A program made the translations under genes and the position numbers. Below are positions 17,489-27,289 of a DNA stretch of 64,000 bases, in pieces (positions within the stretch are counted from its first letter, which is position 1; the number at the start of each line of letters is the position of its first letter). Where the stretch lies: NCBI GenBank assembly GCA_943841885.1, contig CALSZZ010000003.1, positions 103,552-167,551 of the forward strand. The letters run 5' to 3'. The notes under the pieces are model-generated. The model searched no databases, was not told the DNA's origin, and was given only the letters and a program-made list of their open reading frames with translations. The stretch is from Candidatus Thalassarchaeaceae archaeon (GTDB taxonomy: Archaea; Thermoplasmatota; Poseidoniia; Poseidoniales; Thalassarchaeaceae).

Positions 17489-17722
17489 ATGCAAAGAACC
17501 TGTAATATAGGAGCAAAAGGAAAATTCCTTCGTTTGTCTCTAGGTTTCATGTCTATGTTCGCAGGGATATCATTGCTGACTCTAGCACATCTTGACTTCA
17601 TTGTTTGGGATAAGATATTCATACTTGGAATAATATCAATTTTGGGTGGATTATTCTCGATATGGGAAGCAAGAGAAGGCTGGTGTGTTGTTAGGGCGAT
17701 TGGAATCAAAACTCCATTCTAA
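17489..17722 (+). CDS. DUF2892/YgaP-like small membrane protein
   Basis: Seventy-seven residues with an N-terminal CNIGAKGKFLRLSLG motif, two hydrophobic segments (about 16-32 and 41-57) and a cysteine-containing end (EGWCVVRAIGIKT). This arrangement matches the DUF2892 or YgaP-like transmembrane domain, whose usual pattern is CN-G--dR--R---G at the start and GWC near the end. The role of the family is poorly known, and some members accompany rhodanese domains, which are absent here. Confidence 0.68.
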   Translation: MQRTCNIGAKGKFLRLSLGFMSMFAGISLLTLAHLDFIVWDKIFILGIISILGGLFSIWEAREGWCVVRAIGIKTPF

Positions 17723-17738
17723 CATAGAAGAATAGACC

Positions 17739-18797
17739 TTATTCGGATTCACTATCATACCTAATTTTAGCGAGTTCTCTCATATCTTCATGATGTCCTC
17801 CTTCGTTAATAGCCTCTTGATCATGTTCATCTACAATTTCTACTCCCAACAAAGTTTCAATAATATCTTCCATTGAAATTACACCAGATGTCCCTCCAAA
17901 TTCATCTTTAACTATCATTATTTGGACTTTGTTTTCAAGTAATACATCTAACGCCTTATCTACTGAATCCTCTTTTCTACATGATTTTATATCTCTAGAT
18001 ATATCTGACATTAATATATCATGTTCATCGTTAGCCGCTCTTCTTAATATTTCATTACGGAGAACAAAACCCCTCACATCATCTATATTTTCTCCAGTAA
18101 TTGGCATCCTACCATTAATCATTATAGGTATTCTTTTGAGTACGTCGCTAATACTTTCATCGTGAGATACAGTATTCATCACAACCCTTGGCGTCATAAC
18201 GCTACCAACTGATATCTCCCTCAACCTTAATAGATTTTGAATTACCATTTCTTCATCTTCTTCTATTACATCAGATTCTTCAGCAATATCTGCCATGACA
18301 TATAATTCCGATCTAGTTACAGTTTCAGAGTGTACTTCAGGCAATAATTTTCTGATATATTCTATAGGTTTAATTATAACAACTAACATTATCATCATCA
18401 ATCTTAGAATATTATAAGATGGAATAGTTAATTTTCTCCAATACAACGCGCCTATAGTTTTTGGTAATATTTCACTTAATAATAGAATTGCTAGAGTTAA
18501 AATTGCCGCTGAAACAGCGACTACATATTCTCCCTCAAATGAATTTTCTACCTCAGAACCTACTCCCAAGGCACCAACAGTATGGGCTATTGTATTTAGA
18601 GTAAGAATGGCTGTTAATGGCCTTTCAGGATCTTCTTTATATTGTGTCCAACCTTTACTAATTTTAGGATGAGTATCTTTTAATCCCAAAATATGACTAT
18701 GGCTTGTGGACAATAATACTGCTTCTAAAATACTACATAAGAAAGAAGCCCCCAAAGCAAGTGAAGAGTATAGGATAATTAGTGTATAATCAGTCAA
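17739..18797 (-). CDS. CNNM/CorC-type membrane protein (DUF21 plus CBS pair)
   Basis: The 352-residue protein has an N-terminal DUF21 region with about four membrane spans (residues 5-150) followed by a CBS-domain pair (about 190-320). Visible features are the LCSILEAVLLS segment near residue 20, LTLNTIAHTVGALGVG near residue 63, and VMTPRVVM near residue 204 opening the CBS part. GGTSGVISMEDIIE near residue 303 is typical of CBS repeats. Homologues are implicated in magnesium or other divalent cation efflux/homeostasis. The C-terminal CorC/HlyC domain of longer members is missing. Confidence 0.87.
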   Translation of the reverse strand: MTDYTLIILYSSLALGASFLCSILEAVLLSTSHSHILGLKDTHPKISKGWTQYKEDPERPLTAILTLNTIAHTVGALGVGSEVENSFEGEYVVAVSAAILTLAILLLSEILPKTIGALYWRKLTIPSYNILRLMMIMLVVIIKPIEYIRKLLPEVHSETVTRSELYVMADIAEESDVIEEDEEMVIQNLLRLREISVGSVMTPRVVMNTVSHDESISDVLKRIPIMINGRMPITGENIDDVRGFVLRNEILRRAANDEHDILMSDISRDIKSCRKEDSVDKALDVLLENKVQIMIVKDEFGGTSGVISMEDIIETLLGVEIVDEHDQEAINEGGHHEDMRELAKIRYDSESE

Positions 18798-18934
18798 TTT
18801 TATTGCCTCTGGAGGATTAATAAATTAGTATTTTATATCAAAATAGCAATTAGGCTCATCGGACTCCTTACCTAGCGAACCGAACATGACATAAATATCT
18901 AACTTTTGGGATGACTTAATTGAGGGGGATGTTT

Positions 18935-21133
18935 ATGGAAAACGTAACTATTTTTATGGCCTGGCCATATGCCAATGGACCTCTCCATTTAGGACATGTA
19001 GCAGGTAATTGCCTACCTGCTGATATTCAATATAAATTTGAAAGATCTAAAGGGAATAAAGTATTGATGTGCAGTGGTTCTGATGAGCATGGAACTCCAA
19101 TAACTGTTAGCGCCGAAGAAGAGGGAGTTTCTCCTCAGAAAATAGTTGATAGATATCATGAAATTAATTTTAAAGCACTATTAGATATGGGATGTTCTTG
19201 GGGCAAAAACATAGATCCTAGAGGAGTGGAATTTGGTGGTACACTATACAATAGAACTACTGATTTTAGACATAAAGAAATGGTTAAAGAAGTATTCAGT
19301 TTATTATTAAAATCTGGTTTTTTAGAAGAGAAGACAATGCAACAATATTGTTCTATTTTGGAAGATGGAAGTTTAAAGTTCTTACCTGATAGATACGTAG
19401 AAGGAGAGTGTCCTAATTGTAGTTCAAAAGATGCTAGAGGAGATCAATGTGATTCATGTGGCATAACTTATGATTCCAATGAACTAATTAACCCGCGTTC
19501 AAGAATGAATTCAGATGCTACTATCGAAGTCAAAGATACTGATCACTTATTTTTCAAATTAGAACTATTACAAGAATCATTAGAGAAATATGCATTAGAA
19601 AAAAATAAAATTTGGAAACCAAACGTACGCTCTATGACTAAAAATTGGCTTAATATGGGTCTTAGGCCGCGAGCAGTTACCAGGGATATTAGTTGGGGTA
19701 TCGAATTACCATTAGATGCCATAAAATGGCAACAAAAAAGAGTTTATGTATGGTTTGAAGCTGTACAAGGATATTATACATGTGCTAGAGTTTGGGCTGA
19801 AAATTACGCCAAACATTTTAATCATCCAAAGGGGGTCCATGCATGGGAAGATTGGTTAATTTTTGATTCTAATAAAAAACAAAAACATATTTACTTTATG
19901 GGCAAAGATAACATTCCTTTTCATACAATAATTTGGCCTGCTTTGATAATGGCAATAAATTCATCAAAATCTGGTGATGATATTTCGCACATTCAAAAAA
20001 ATGGTGATTTAATGTTAGGTAATAATATAGCCTCTAATGAATATCTAATGTTACAAGGTGGCCAATTTAGTAAAAGCAGAAAGCATGCAGTTTGGTTACC
20101 AAATTTTCTAGAAAAATACGATCCTGATACTTTAAGATATTATTTGTCAATAAATATGCCTGAAAATCACGATACAGATTTTCGATGGGAAGAATTTGTT
20201 GACAAAGTTAACAATGAATTAATAGGTAATTATGGAAATTTTGTTAATAGGGTCCTAACTTTAACCCATAGGATAAAGTCAGATGCCAAAGGAAATCCCT
20301 TATCTGATTATGACTCTATTGAAAATCAAAGAATGTTGATAGAAGATATACTAAATTTACAATCCAAGGCAACTGAATCTTTAGATAAACAAAGATTCAA
20401 AGAAGCATTAAGATATATAATGAATATATCTCAAAAAGGCAATATTCTACTTCAAAATAGTGCGCCTTGGAAGTACTTAAATTCCGAAGAGTGTTCAGAA
20501 AAATATAATTCTTTGACAGGATTAAATCTAGCATGGAGATTAATGCGAGGACTTGCGATATTAACAAGACCTTTTATGCCATTTCAGAGTGAAAAATTAT
20601 GGAAAATGATAGGTGAAACTGACCCTATAGAAAATATTCTATGGGATGATGCCTTTTCATTTGATTCAACATTAATGTGGAATCCAGCAAAGCCCACTCC
20701 TTTATTTAAAAAATTAGATCTTTCAGAAATTCTTGAAAGTGAAGGTTTAATAGCCGTTGAATATAATAATGATAAAGAGCCTACCGAGAATGAAAAGGAG
20801 AGTGTAAACATACAATTTGAAGATTTTATAAAAGTAGAAATGAAAACGGGAAAAATAATATCAGTCGAAGAACATCCTAATGCAGATAAATTATGGGTCA
20901 TTAAGCTTGAAGATACACCTAATACTACAAGAACAATTTGTGCTGGATTAAAAGGTATATATGGTAAGGATAAGTTAGAAGGTATGAATGTTGTATATGT
21001 GGCTAATTTAGAACCTCGAAAACTTCGTGGAATAATGTCAGAAGGTATGTTATTGGCAGCAGATGATGGTAATGGTAATGTTAAATTACTTACGCCTGAA
21101 GGGGATATTTCTACTGGTTCACTTGTTAGATAA
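18935..21133 (+). CDS. metG: Methionyl-tRNA synthetase with C-terminal tRNA-binding domain
   Basis: Charges tRNA-Met. The 732-residue protein has YANGPLHLGHVAG (HIGH motif, residues 12-24) and a CPNCSSKDARGDQCDSCG zinc knuckle near residue 160. GGQFSKSRKHAVWLP near residue 373 is the KMSKS loop, here in the FSKSR form. The C-terminal 115 residues form an EMAPII/Trbp111-like tRNA-binding domain (HPNADKLWVIKLE, GIMSEGMLLAA). The frame opens earlier at a TTG (18920), but a strong GAGGGGG Shine-Dalgarno at 18922-18928 points to ATG at 18935. Confidence 0.95.
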   Translation: MENVTIFMAWPYANGPLHLGHVAGNCLPADIQYKFERSKGNKVLMCSGSDEHGTPITVSAEEEGVSPQKIVDRYHEINFKALLDMGCSWGKNIDPRGVEFGGTLYNRTTDFRHKEMVKEVFSLLLKSGFLEEKTMQQYCSILEDGSLKFLPDRYVEGECPNCSSKDARGDQCDSCGITYDSNELINPRSRMNSDATIEVKDTDHLFFKLELLQESLEKYALEKNKIWKPNVRSMTKNWLNMGLRPRAVTRDISWGIELPLDAIKWQQKRVYVWFEAVQGYYTCARVWAENYAKHFNHPKGVHAWEDWLIFDSNKKQKHIYFMGKDNIPFHTIIWPALIMAINSSKSGDDISHIQKNGDLMLGNNIASNEYLMLQGGQFSKSRKHAVWLPNFLEKYDPDTLRYYLSINMPENHDTDFRWEEFVDKVNNELIGNYGNFVNRVLTLTHRIKSDAKGNPLSDYDSIENQRMLIEDILNLQSKATESLDKQRFKEALRYIMNISQKGNILLQNSAPWKYLNSEECSEKYNSLTGLNLAWRLMRGLAILTRPFMPFQSEKLWKMIGETDPIENILWDDAFSFDSTLMWNPAKPTPLFKKLDLSEILESEGLIAVEYNNDKEPTENEKESVNIQFEDFIKVEMKTGKIISVEEHPNADKLWVIKLEDTPNTTRTICAGLKGIYGKDKLEGMNVVYVANLEPRKLRGIMSEGMLLAADDGNGNVKLLTPEGDISTGSLVR

Positions 21134-21664
21134 ATTCGGTTTATCAAAGTAATCCCATTGCATTTTTTCTAGCTCTATATTTGTTTCAGCATTAGAGTAT
21201 GCAATCAAAGGCTCTTTGTTCAATTCAATAAATTGTTCCCCGAATCGAAATGGCTTCAAAATATGTCTTGCCTGTTTTTCTTTGCCTAGTACCCATAATG
21301 AAATAGCAAATGCCTCCACAGTTGAAAGGCGGCCTACTTTTCCCCAAGATATTTCATTAGCTGCCAAAACTAAAGGTAAAGTTTTGTTAGTCAATTTAGT
21401 ATTTTTTTCTATAGTACTTAAGGACTCATCTATCTGTTTCCATGAACAATCTAAAGCAACTATAGACGCTCCTATATTAATCATATTTTTATCTTCAGGT
21501 CCTAGTATTTCTGGACTCAGAGGATTGAGTAAAAAACCTCTTTTTGGAGATTTATGCACTGTTCTATGTAGTAATGCATTACCATATTTTTCCATTTTCT
21601 TGGCAGTGCACTTCTTAGGATCGTCCTGGTCTAGATGAATTATATGTAAAGGAACATTTTCCAT
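21119..21664 (-). CDS. tsr3: 16S/18S rRNA aminocarboxypropyltransferase (Tsr3)
   Basis: SPOUT-like enzyme that transfers an aminocarboxypropyl group from SAM to a conserved small-subunit rRNA position. The 181-residue protein has DDPKKCTAKKMEKYG near residue 14, LNPLSPEILGPED near residue 46, ALDCSWKQ near residue 67 and LPLVLAANEISWGKVGRLSTVEAFA near residue 94. This is the standard Tsr3 (formerly RLI-associated DUF367) pattern. It converges with metG, overlapping by 15 bases, and is followed upstream on the same strand by the MBF1-like regulator. Confidence 0.92.
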   Translation of the reverse strand: MENVPLHIIHLDQDDPKKCTAKKMEKYGNALLHRTVHKSPKRGFLLNPLSPEILGPEDKNMINIGASIVALDCSWKQIDESLSTIEKNTKLTNKTLPLVLAANEISWGKVGRLSTVEAFAISLWVLGKEKQARHILKPFRFGEQFIELNKEPLIAYSNAETNIELEKMQWDYFDKPNLSNK

Positions 21665-21666
21665 CT

Positions 21667-22263
21667 TTATTTCATCTTCCTTTTTCTACCGCCAGATCTT
21701 GAAACACCAAGTCTTCGTTTTTTCTTTTTAATAATTTTAGGATTAGTTTTTTTACTTATTTGAGAAATATTCGCATCTGCCATTGTCATTTCTTTATTTT
21801 CTTTTGATTTTACTACTCTATCATTTTGAGGAATTAATGTAGTATATAGTTTGATATCAAGTGCTTTTGATATTTTTTTAATTGTAGTATCAAGTACCCT
21901 ATTTCCATTTTCCATTTTTTGTAATATTTTTACCTTGACATTTACTTTATTTGCTAATTCTTCTATAGTCCAACCTCTATTTTCTCTTTCTTCCCGTATT
22001 TTAATATGAAAATTTGGAATTAATTCTTCAATTTCGGATCCAATTAGATTAGTGTTTTTATTGTTTTTCTCATTTTTTTTAATATTTATTCCTCTATTTA
22101 ATTTTCCCACATCACTAATTGGTTCCAATCCCAGTGATATTAAACATCTATTACAACAATCAACTATCGTGGATAACGTCCTTGTTTTTTTTGTAGAAAC
22201 TTTCTCATTACCACATAATTCGCACGTACCCATATTAAATCCCAAAGGTATCATACTCATCAT
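21667..22263 (-). CDS. MBF1-like transcription regulator with zinc ribbon and HTH
   Basis: The 198-residue protein combines an N-terminal zinc ribbon (CELCG and CCNRC, residues about 14-40) with a Cro/C1-type helix-turn-helix (RENRGWTIEELANKVNVKV, residues about 91-109). The very basic C-terminus is rich in Lys and Arg (KKKRRLGVSRSGGRKRK). This is the arrangement of archaeal multiprotein bridging factor 1. The start is uncertain: ATG codons occur at 22263, 22260 and 22254, just behind AAGGA, and at 22233, which directly precedes the ribbon. Its neighbour tsr3 begins two bases after its stop. Confidence 0.83.
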   Translation of the reverse strand: MMSMIPLGFNMGTCELCGNEKVSTKKTRTLSTIVDCCNRCLISLGLEPISDVGKLNRGINIKKNEKNNKNTNLIGSEIEELIPNFHIKIREERENRGWTIEELANKVNVKVKILQKMENGNRVLDTTIKKISKALDIKLYTTLIPQNDRVVKSKENKEMTMADANISQISKKTNPKIIKKKKRRLGVSRSGGRKRKMK

Positions 22264-22304
22264 TCCTTCGTAGATATCTTAAACTATTGGTTCTTAGTAT
22301 ACTT

Positions 22305-23543
22305 ATGGGCACCGAAGTAGATAGAAATGTGAATTTTAAAAAAGATGTACACAATAATGATAATATTGATAAAATACACTCATTAGAAGAACTAAAGAAA
22401 AACTATGCTATTTTGTCAGAAAAATCACAACAATTACTTACAGATAAATTATTTCTTGAAAATGAATGCTCAAGATTAAAGAAGCGTGTAAATCGTATGG
22501 AAGAAGAAATATCTAACTTACATACACCCCCATTTGTTGTAGGGCATTTACAAGATACCATTAACGATAATGCAGTAGTACGTAGTTCAAACGGTACTGT
22601 ATTCTTAGTTTCTATTAATAAGCATTTAGAAGCTAAAAAATTACTTCCAGGGGCAAGGGTCGCATTAAATCAAGATAATTTATCCATCATTGAAGTTCTT
22701 GACGATTCTTGGGATCCTTTGGTATCTAGTGCGGAGATTATAGATTCGCCTGAAATTCAGTTTACCGACATAGGCGGTTTAGATGAGCAAATAAAACAAA
22801 TTAGGCAAGCGATAGAACTTCCAATAGAAAATCCCGAGGCATTCGATAAATTTGGGATTGAATCTCCAAAAGGAATATTATTAGCAGGTCCGCCAGGTAC
22901 AGGAAAAACTCTACTCGCCAAAGCAGTAGCATCTTCTACCAACGCTACATTTCTTGGGATTGTAGGTTCAGAGTTAGCACAAAAATACATCGGTGAAGGT
23001 GGAAGATTAGTAAGAGAACTATTTGATTTGGCCAGTAAAAAAGCCCCATCAATAATTTTTATTGATGAAATAGATTCTATTGGTTCTAAAAGATTAGATT
23101 CTACAACATCAGGTGATCGTGAGGTTCAACGTACCTTAATGCAGTTACTGGCAGAAATGGATGGTTTTGAATCAGTAAAAAATGTTAAAGTTATAGCAGC
23201 CACAAATAGACCTGAATTACTAGATGCTGCATTATTACGTTCTGGTCGATTTGATAGGATTGTATCGCTCCCATTACCTGATAAAGACGCTAGAAAAAGT
23301 ATCTTAAAAGTTCACACTCGTGACACACCTTTGTCCAAAAACATTGATTTAAATCTTATTTCAATTAAAACAGAAGGTTTTAGTGGAGCAGAATTAAAGT
23401 CATTGATTGTAGAAGCAGCAATGAGTGCGATTTCAGAAAATAGAAACAAGGTCAATAAAATGGATATCGTTAAATCAATAGAAATCATAGTTAAAAAGAA
23501 AAATGAAAAACCATCTAATAATAATGAGAATCTATACAGATAA
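22305..23543 (+). CDS. pan: Proteasome-activating nucleotidase (PAN)
   Basis: AAA+ ATPase ring that unfolds proteins and feeds them to the 20S proteasome. In 412 residues the order is an N-terminal coiled coil (about 25-72), an OB domain (about 75-145), then the AAA module. Walker A is GPPGTGKT (195-202), Walker B IIFIDEID (about 250-257), and the second-region arginines lie in LLRSGRFDR. The last three residues, Leu-Tyr-Arg, form the HbYX motif that docks into the proteasome alpha ring and opens its gate. ATG at 22305 is chosen over the upstream TTG because it matches the family N-terminus. Confidence 0.95.
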   Translation: MGTEVDRNVNFKKDVHNNDNIDKIHSLEELKKNYAILSEKSQQLLTDKLFLENECSRLKKRVNRMEEEISNLHTPPFVVGHLQDTINDNAVVRSSNGTVFLVSINKHLEAKKLLPGARVALNQDNLSIIEVLDDSWDPLVSSAEIIDSPEIQFTDIGGLDEQIKQIRQAIELPIENPEAFDKFGIESPKGILLAGPPGTGKTLLAKAVASSTNATFLGIVGSELAQKYIGEGGRLVRELFDLASKKAPSIIFIDEIDSIGSKRLDSTTSGDREVQRTLMQLLAEMDGFESVKNVKVIAATNRPELLDAALLRSGRFDRIVSLPLPDKDARKSILKVHTRDTPLSKNIDLNLISIKTEGFSGAELKSLIVEAAMSAISENRNKVNKMDIVKSIEIIVKKKNEKPSNNNENLYR

Positions 23544-23574
23544 TCATAATACTCTTCATTAGGATGATGGTCGG

Positions 23575-24621
23575 ATGGCTATGGATGAAGTATTGATAGA
23601 GTGTGTTCCAAATTTTAGTGAAGGTAGAGATATTAAAACTATACAATCTATTAAAGAATCAATATTATCTGTCCCTAATGTAACGCTTTTGGACGTTGAC
23701 GTTGGTCATGATTTTAATAGAACAGTAGTTACAATGGTTGGTACGCCAGATTCGATTTTGGAAGCTGCTGTAAAATCATCAAAGGTAGCTTATGATTTAA
23801 TTGATATGAGGGAACATCAAGGAGAACATGCTAGAATGGGGGCCGTAGATGTCGTTCCATTCATTCCATTATCCAACGCATCGATGGAACTTTGCACAGA
23901 AATTGCAAATAAATATGGAAAAATAATAAGTAAAGAATGTAATATACCAATCTATATGTATGGCGAAGCAGCAAAAAAACCAGATAGAATCAATCTACCA
24001 AATATACGTAAAGGGGAATATGAAGGATTCCCTGAAAAAATCAAAGATGAAAACTGGCGTCCTGACTATGGATCTACTAATTTCAATTATAAGTCTGGAG
24101 TTACTGCATCAGGATCGAGAAATATTTTGATTGCATACAATGTGAACTTGAATACCAGTGATAAAAAGCTTGCAAATTATATTGCAGGAAAAATACGAAC
24201 TAGTGGTGTTTTTATGAAAAATGATGAAGGAAAAAAGATATTTGACGATAATAATGATCCCATGAAAAAACCTGGTAAATTTGAATACCTACAGGCTGCA
24301 GGATGGATGTTTGATGAAAATATCGCACAAGTATCTATGAATTTATTAAATTATAATCATACTGGGTTGCATGATGTTACAGAAACTATTAAACTAGAAG
24401 CAATTAAATTGGGATTAGAAGTAATTTCGTCAGAACTTGTTGGTTTGATACCATTAGATGCGATGCTAAATGCAGGAAGATTTTATTCTAACAATGAAAA
24501 AAATCAGACAGAAAATGATTTAGTCGATGCAGCTGTATCTGGTTTAAAACTAAATATTATAGATGAATTCGTCCCCCATGATAATATTATAGAGTGGTCT
24601 ATGAAGAATAGTAGGAGGTAA
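23575..24621 (+). CDS. Glutamate formiminotransferase
   Basis: Last step of histidine breakdown: moves the formimino group of N-formiminoglutamate to tetrahydrofolate, leaving glutamate. The 348-residue protein carries ECVPNFSEGRD at the N-terminus, HDFNRTVVTMVG near residue 45, EHQGEHARMGAVDVVPF near residue 83 (catalytic histidine region) and SGVTASGSRNILIAYNVNL near residue 180. It corresponds to the N-terminal half of animal FTCD. The cyclodeaminase half is a separate gene starting four bases later. Confidence 0.95.
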   Translation: MAMDEVLIECVPNFSEGRDIKTIQSIKESILSVPNVTLLDVDVGHDFNRTVVTMVGTPDSILEAAVKSSKVAYDLIDMREHQGEHARMGAVDVVPFIPLSNASMELCTEIANKYGKIISKECNIPIYMYGEAAKKPDRINLPNIRKGEYEGFPEKIKDENWRPDYGSTNFNYKSGVTASGSRNILIAYNVNLNTSDKKLANYIAGKIRTSGVFMKNDEGKKIFDDNNDPMKKPGKFEYLQAAGWMFDENIAQVSMNLLNYNHTGLHDVTETIKLEAIKLGLEVISSELVGLIPLDAMLNAGRFYSNNEKNQTENDLVDAAVSGLKLNIIDEFVPHDNIIEWSMKNSRR

Positions 24622-24625
24622 TTGT

Positions 24626-25246
24626 ATGAACGATGGTTATATTACTGTTCTTAATAAAATCTCCTCGGTATCTCCGACACCAGGAGGTGGTGCTGTAGCC
24701 GGATTAGTGCTAGGGCATTCTTATTCATTAGTCTCAATGGTCTCTAAATTAACACTAAAATCTAATAAATGGAAAGAAGGGCATAAGGTAGCTAAAGATT
24801 TAATAGAAGTTTCAGAAGAAGGAATTCCATATTCTATAGAATTAGCTAATAATGACTGTAATGCATTTGATAATGTCATGAATTCTTACAGGTTACCCAA
24901 AAATAATGAGGATGAAATCTTGATACGAAATAGAAAAATTATTCTTTCCTCATTAGAAGCTACTATGGCGCCTTATGAAATCGCAGAAAAATCCTTAAAA
25001 TTACTACTACTATTACCAGAATTTGTTGAAATAGCAAATGAAAATGCCTTAACTGATCTTGCATCTGCGGCACAATTAGCAGAATCTGCAGCCTACCTAG
25101 CTTCATTGAATGTAAGAATTAATACGCCAAATTTACTGAAAGAAGATAGATTGAAATATAATTTAAAAATAGAAAATATATTAAATGAGGCAAAATTACT
25201 AAATGAAAAAATTCAAAATATGATTTCCTCAAGAATAGGGTGGTGA
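24626..25246 (+). CDS. Formiminotetrahydrofolate cyclodeaminase
   Basis: Releases ammonia from 5-formimino-tetrahydrofolate, giving methenyl-tetrahydrofolate. The 206-residue protein starts with the family's glycine-rich SVSPTPGGGAVAGLV segment (residues about 14-28), and the remainder is all-helical. A conserved acidic NDCNAFDNVM stretch lies near residue 78 and DLASAAQLAESAA near residue 154. It is closely linked between formiminotransferase and hutU (one base to the next start), so these three are one operon. Confidence 0.93.
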   Translation: MNDGYITVLNKISSVSPTPGGGAVAGLVLGHSYSLVSMVSKLTLKSNKWKEGHKVAKDLIEVSEEGIPYSIELANNDCNAFDNVMNSYRLPKNNEDEILIRNRKIILSSLEATMAPYEIAEKSLKLLLLLPEFVEIANENALTDLASAAQLAESAAYLASLNVRINTPNLLKEDRLKYNLKIENILNEAKLLNEKIQNMISSRIGW

Positions 25247-25247
25247 G

Positions 25248-27248
25248 ATGGTTTTTTCTGATGATATATCTATTGGCATACCCGATGAAATGCCCGAACT
25301 AAAAGTATTCGATTTAAATATAGATCATGCTCCAAATAGGCCTCTTAACCTATCCTTGAAAGAAAAGAAGCTTGCAATAAGAAATTCTCTCAGATATTTT
25401 CCTAAAGAATGGCATGGCACACTTGCTAAAGAGTTTTTAGAAGAATTAGAAACATATGGTCACATATACATGTATAGATTTAGACCGGATTACGATATGT
25501 ATGCGAGGCCTATCGAAGAATACCCAGCCAAGTCTATATCTGCGGCTGCTATTATGCACATGATACAAAATAATCTAGATCCTGCAGTAGCACAATATCC
25601 ACATGAATTAGTTACCTATGGCGGTAATGGCTCAGTTTTCCAAAACTGGATTCAGTATAGGATTGTAATGTTTTATTTATCTAAAATGGACGATAGTCAA
25701 ACACTTGTAATATATTCAGGACATCCAATGGGATTATTCCCATCGGACTGTAATTCACCTAGAGTTGTAGTAACTAACGGTATGGTAATACCAAATTATT
25801 CCAGTCAAAAAGATTATGAGAAAATGAATGCAATTGGTGTTTCTCAATTTGGACAAATGACAGCAGGATCTTACATGTATATAGGGCCTCAAGGAATTGT
25901 TCATGGAACGGCAATAACCATACTAAATGCTGCAAGGAAATATCTAGGTATAAATGAAGATAATGGATTGGGGGGTACATTATTTGTTACCTCCGGACTT
26001 GGTGGCATGTCAGGAGCCCAAGCAAAAGCTGCCGTGATTACAGGGGCTATTTGTGTAATTGCAGAGTGTAATCCGTTTGCCGCACACAAGAGACATGAGC
26101 AAGGTTGGTTAAATGAAATTTATACAGATTTAGAGAAGTTAACGCTTAGAATTAATGACGCGAAAATAAATAAAGAAGCGATTTCTCTTGGTTATGTCGG
26201 CAATATAGTAGATATGTTAGAATATTTTATTTCCAATGGAATTGTACCAGAGTTGGGGAGTGATCAAACTAGTCTTCATAATCCATGGTTAGGAGGCTAC
26301 ATGCCAGTAGGATTGACTTATGAAGAAGGATTAGAACTATTATCAAAAAACCCCGCAGAGTTTAAGATAAAAGTCAAAAAATCACTTAAAAGGCATGCAA
26401 ATGCAATAAATATTCTAAGTGAAAAAGGTATGTTCTTTTGGGATTATGGCAATGCATTTTTGCTAGAAGCTAGTCGAGCAGGCGCAGAAGTGATTGAGAA
26501 TGATTCATTTAGTTTTCCATCATATGTTGAAGATATAATGGGTCCAATGTGTTTTGATTATGGCTTTGGACCTTTTAGATGGGTATGTCTATCTGGGAAA
26601 AAATCAGATCTAGATATTACAGATAAAATTGCATTTGATGTTCTTAAAAATTTATCAATTAATTGTCCAGATGAAATTAAACTTCAATATAAAGATAATA
26701 TAAGATGGATATCTGAAGCGGATAAACACGATTTAGTAGTTGGCAGTAAAGCGAGAATTCTCTATGCGGATGAAATAGGGAGAACTAAGATAGCAGTAGA
26801 GTTCAATAATGCAATAAGAGAAGGTAAAATATCTGGCCCAATAGTATTGGGACGCGACCATCATGATGTTAGTGGAACGGATAGTCCATATAGGGAGACT
26901 GCCAATATCAAAGATGGTTCTATGTTTACTGCGGATATGGCAGTACAGAATTTCGTTGGAGATTCATTTAGAGGCGCAACATGGATAAGTCTCCATAATG
27001 GCGGTGGAGTTGGTTGGGGAGAAGTAATAAATGGGGGATTTGGTATGCTAATTGATGGTTCAAAAAAATCTCATGAAAATATTGAATCTATGATTTCATG
27101 GGATGTAAATAATGGAATCGCTCGAAGATCATGGGCTAGAAACAAGGGTGCAAAGTTTGCAATAAAAAGAGCGATGGAAAAAAATAATAAATTAGAAATA
27201 ACGATTTCAAATCTTGTTGACGAAGATATTATAGATTTTTTGATATAA
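25248..27248 (+). CDS. hutU: Urocanate hydratase
   Basis: NAD+-dependent addition of water to urocanate giving imidazolonepropionate. At 666 residues it is the long form, like animal urocanase, rather than the roughly 556-residue bacterial one. Seen: YGGNGSVFQNWIQYR near residue 124, SGHPMGLFPS near residue 162, QFGQMTAGSYMYIGPQGIVHGT near residue 202 and VTSGLGGMSGAQAKAA near residue 248 (NAD-binding glycine-rich region). GRDHHDVSGTDSPYRET near residue 533 is also typical. There is no truncation or frameshift. Confidence 0.96.
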   Translation: MVFSDDISIGIPDEMPELKVFDLNIDHAPNRPLNLSLKEKKLAIRNSLRYFPKEWHGTLAKEFLEELETYGHIYMYRFRPDYDMYARPIEEYPAKSISAAAIMHMIQNNLDPAVAQYPHELVTYGGNGSVFQNWIQYRIVMFYLSKMDDSQTLVIYSGHPMGLFPSDCNSPRVVVTNGMVIPNYSSQKDYEKMNAIGVSQFGQMTAGSYMYIGPQGIVHGTAITILNAARKYLGINEDNGLGGTLFVTSGLGGMSGAQAKAAVITGAICVIAECNPFAAHKRHEQGWLNEIYTDLEKLTLRINDAKINKEAISLGYVGNIVDMLEYFISNGIVPELGSDQTSLHNPWLGGYMPVGLTYEEGLELLSKNPAEFKIKVKKSLKRHANAINILSEKGMFFWDYGNAFLLEASRAGAEVIENDSFSFPSYVEDIMGPMCFDYGFGPFRWVCLSGKKSDLDITDKIAFDVLKNLSINCPDEIKLQYKDNIRWISEADKHDLVVGSKARILYADEIGRTKIAVEFNNAIREGKISGPIVLGRDHHDVSGTDSPYRETANIKDGSMFTADMAVQNFVGDSFRGATWISLHNGGGVGWGEVINGGFGMLIDGSKKSHENIESMISWDVNNGIARRSWARNKGAKFAIKRAMEKNNKLEITISNLVDEDIIDFLI

Positions 27249-27289
27249 ACTTCGATGAGTATATCTGCATGGTACCCTGAGCAAGTTAT

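Noticed and set aside
20584..21147. Minus-strand 187-codon frame at the end of metG
   Set aside because: It is antisense to the well-matched tRNA-binding domain of methionyl-tRNA synthetase.
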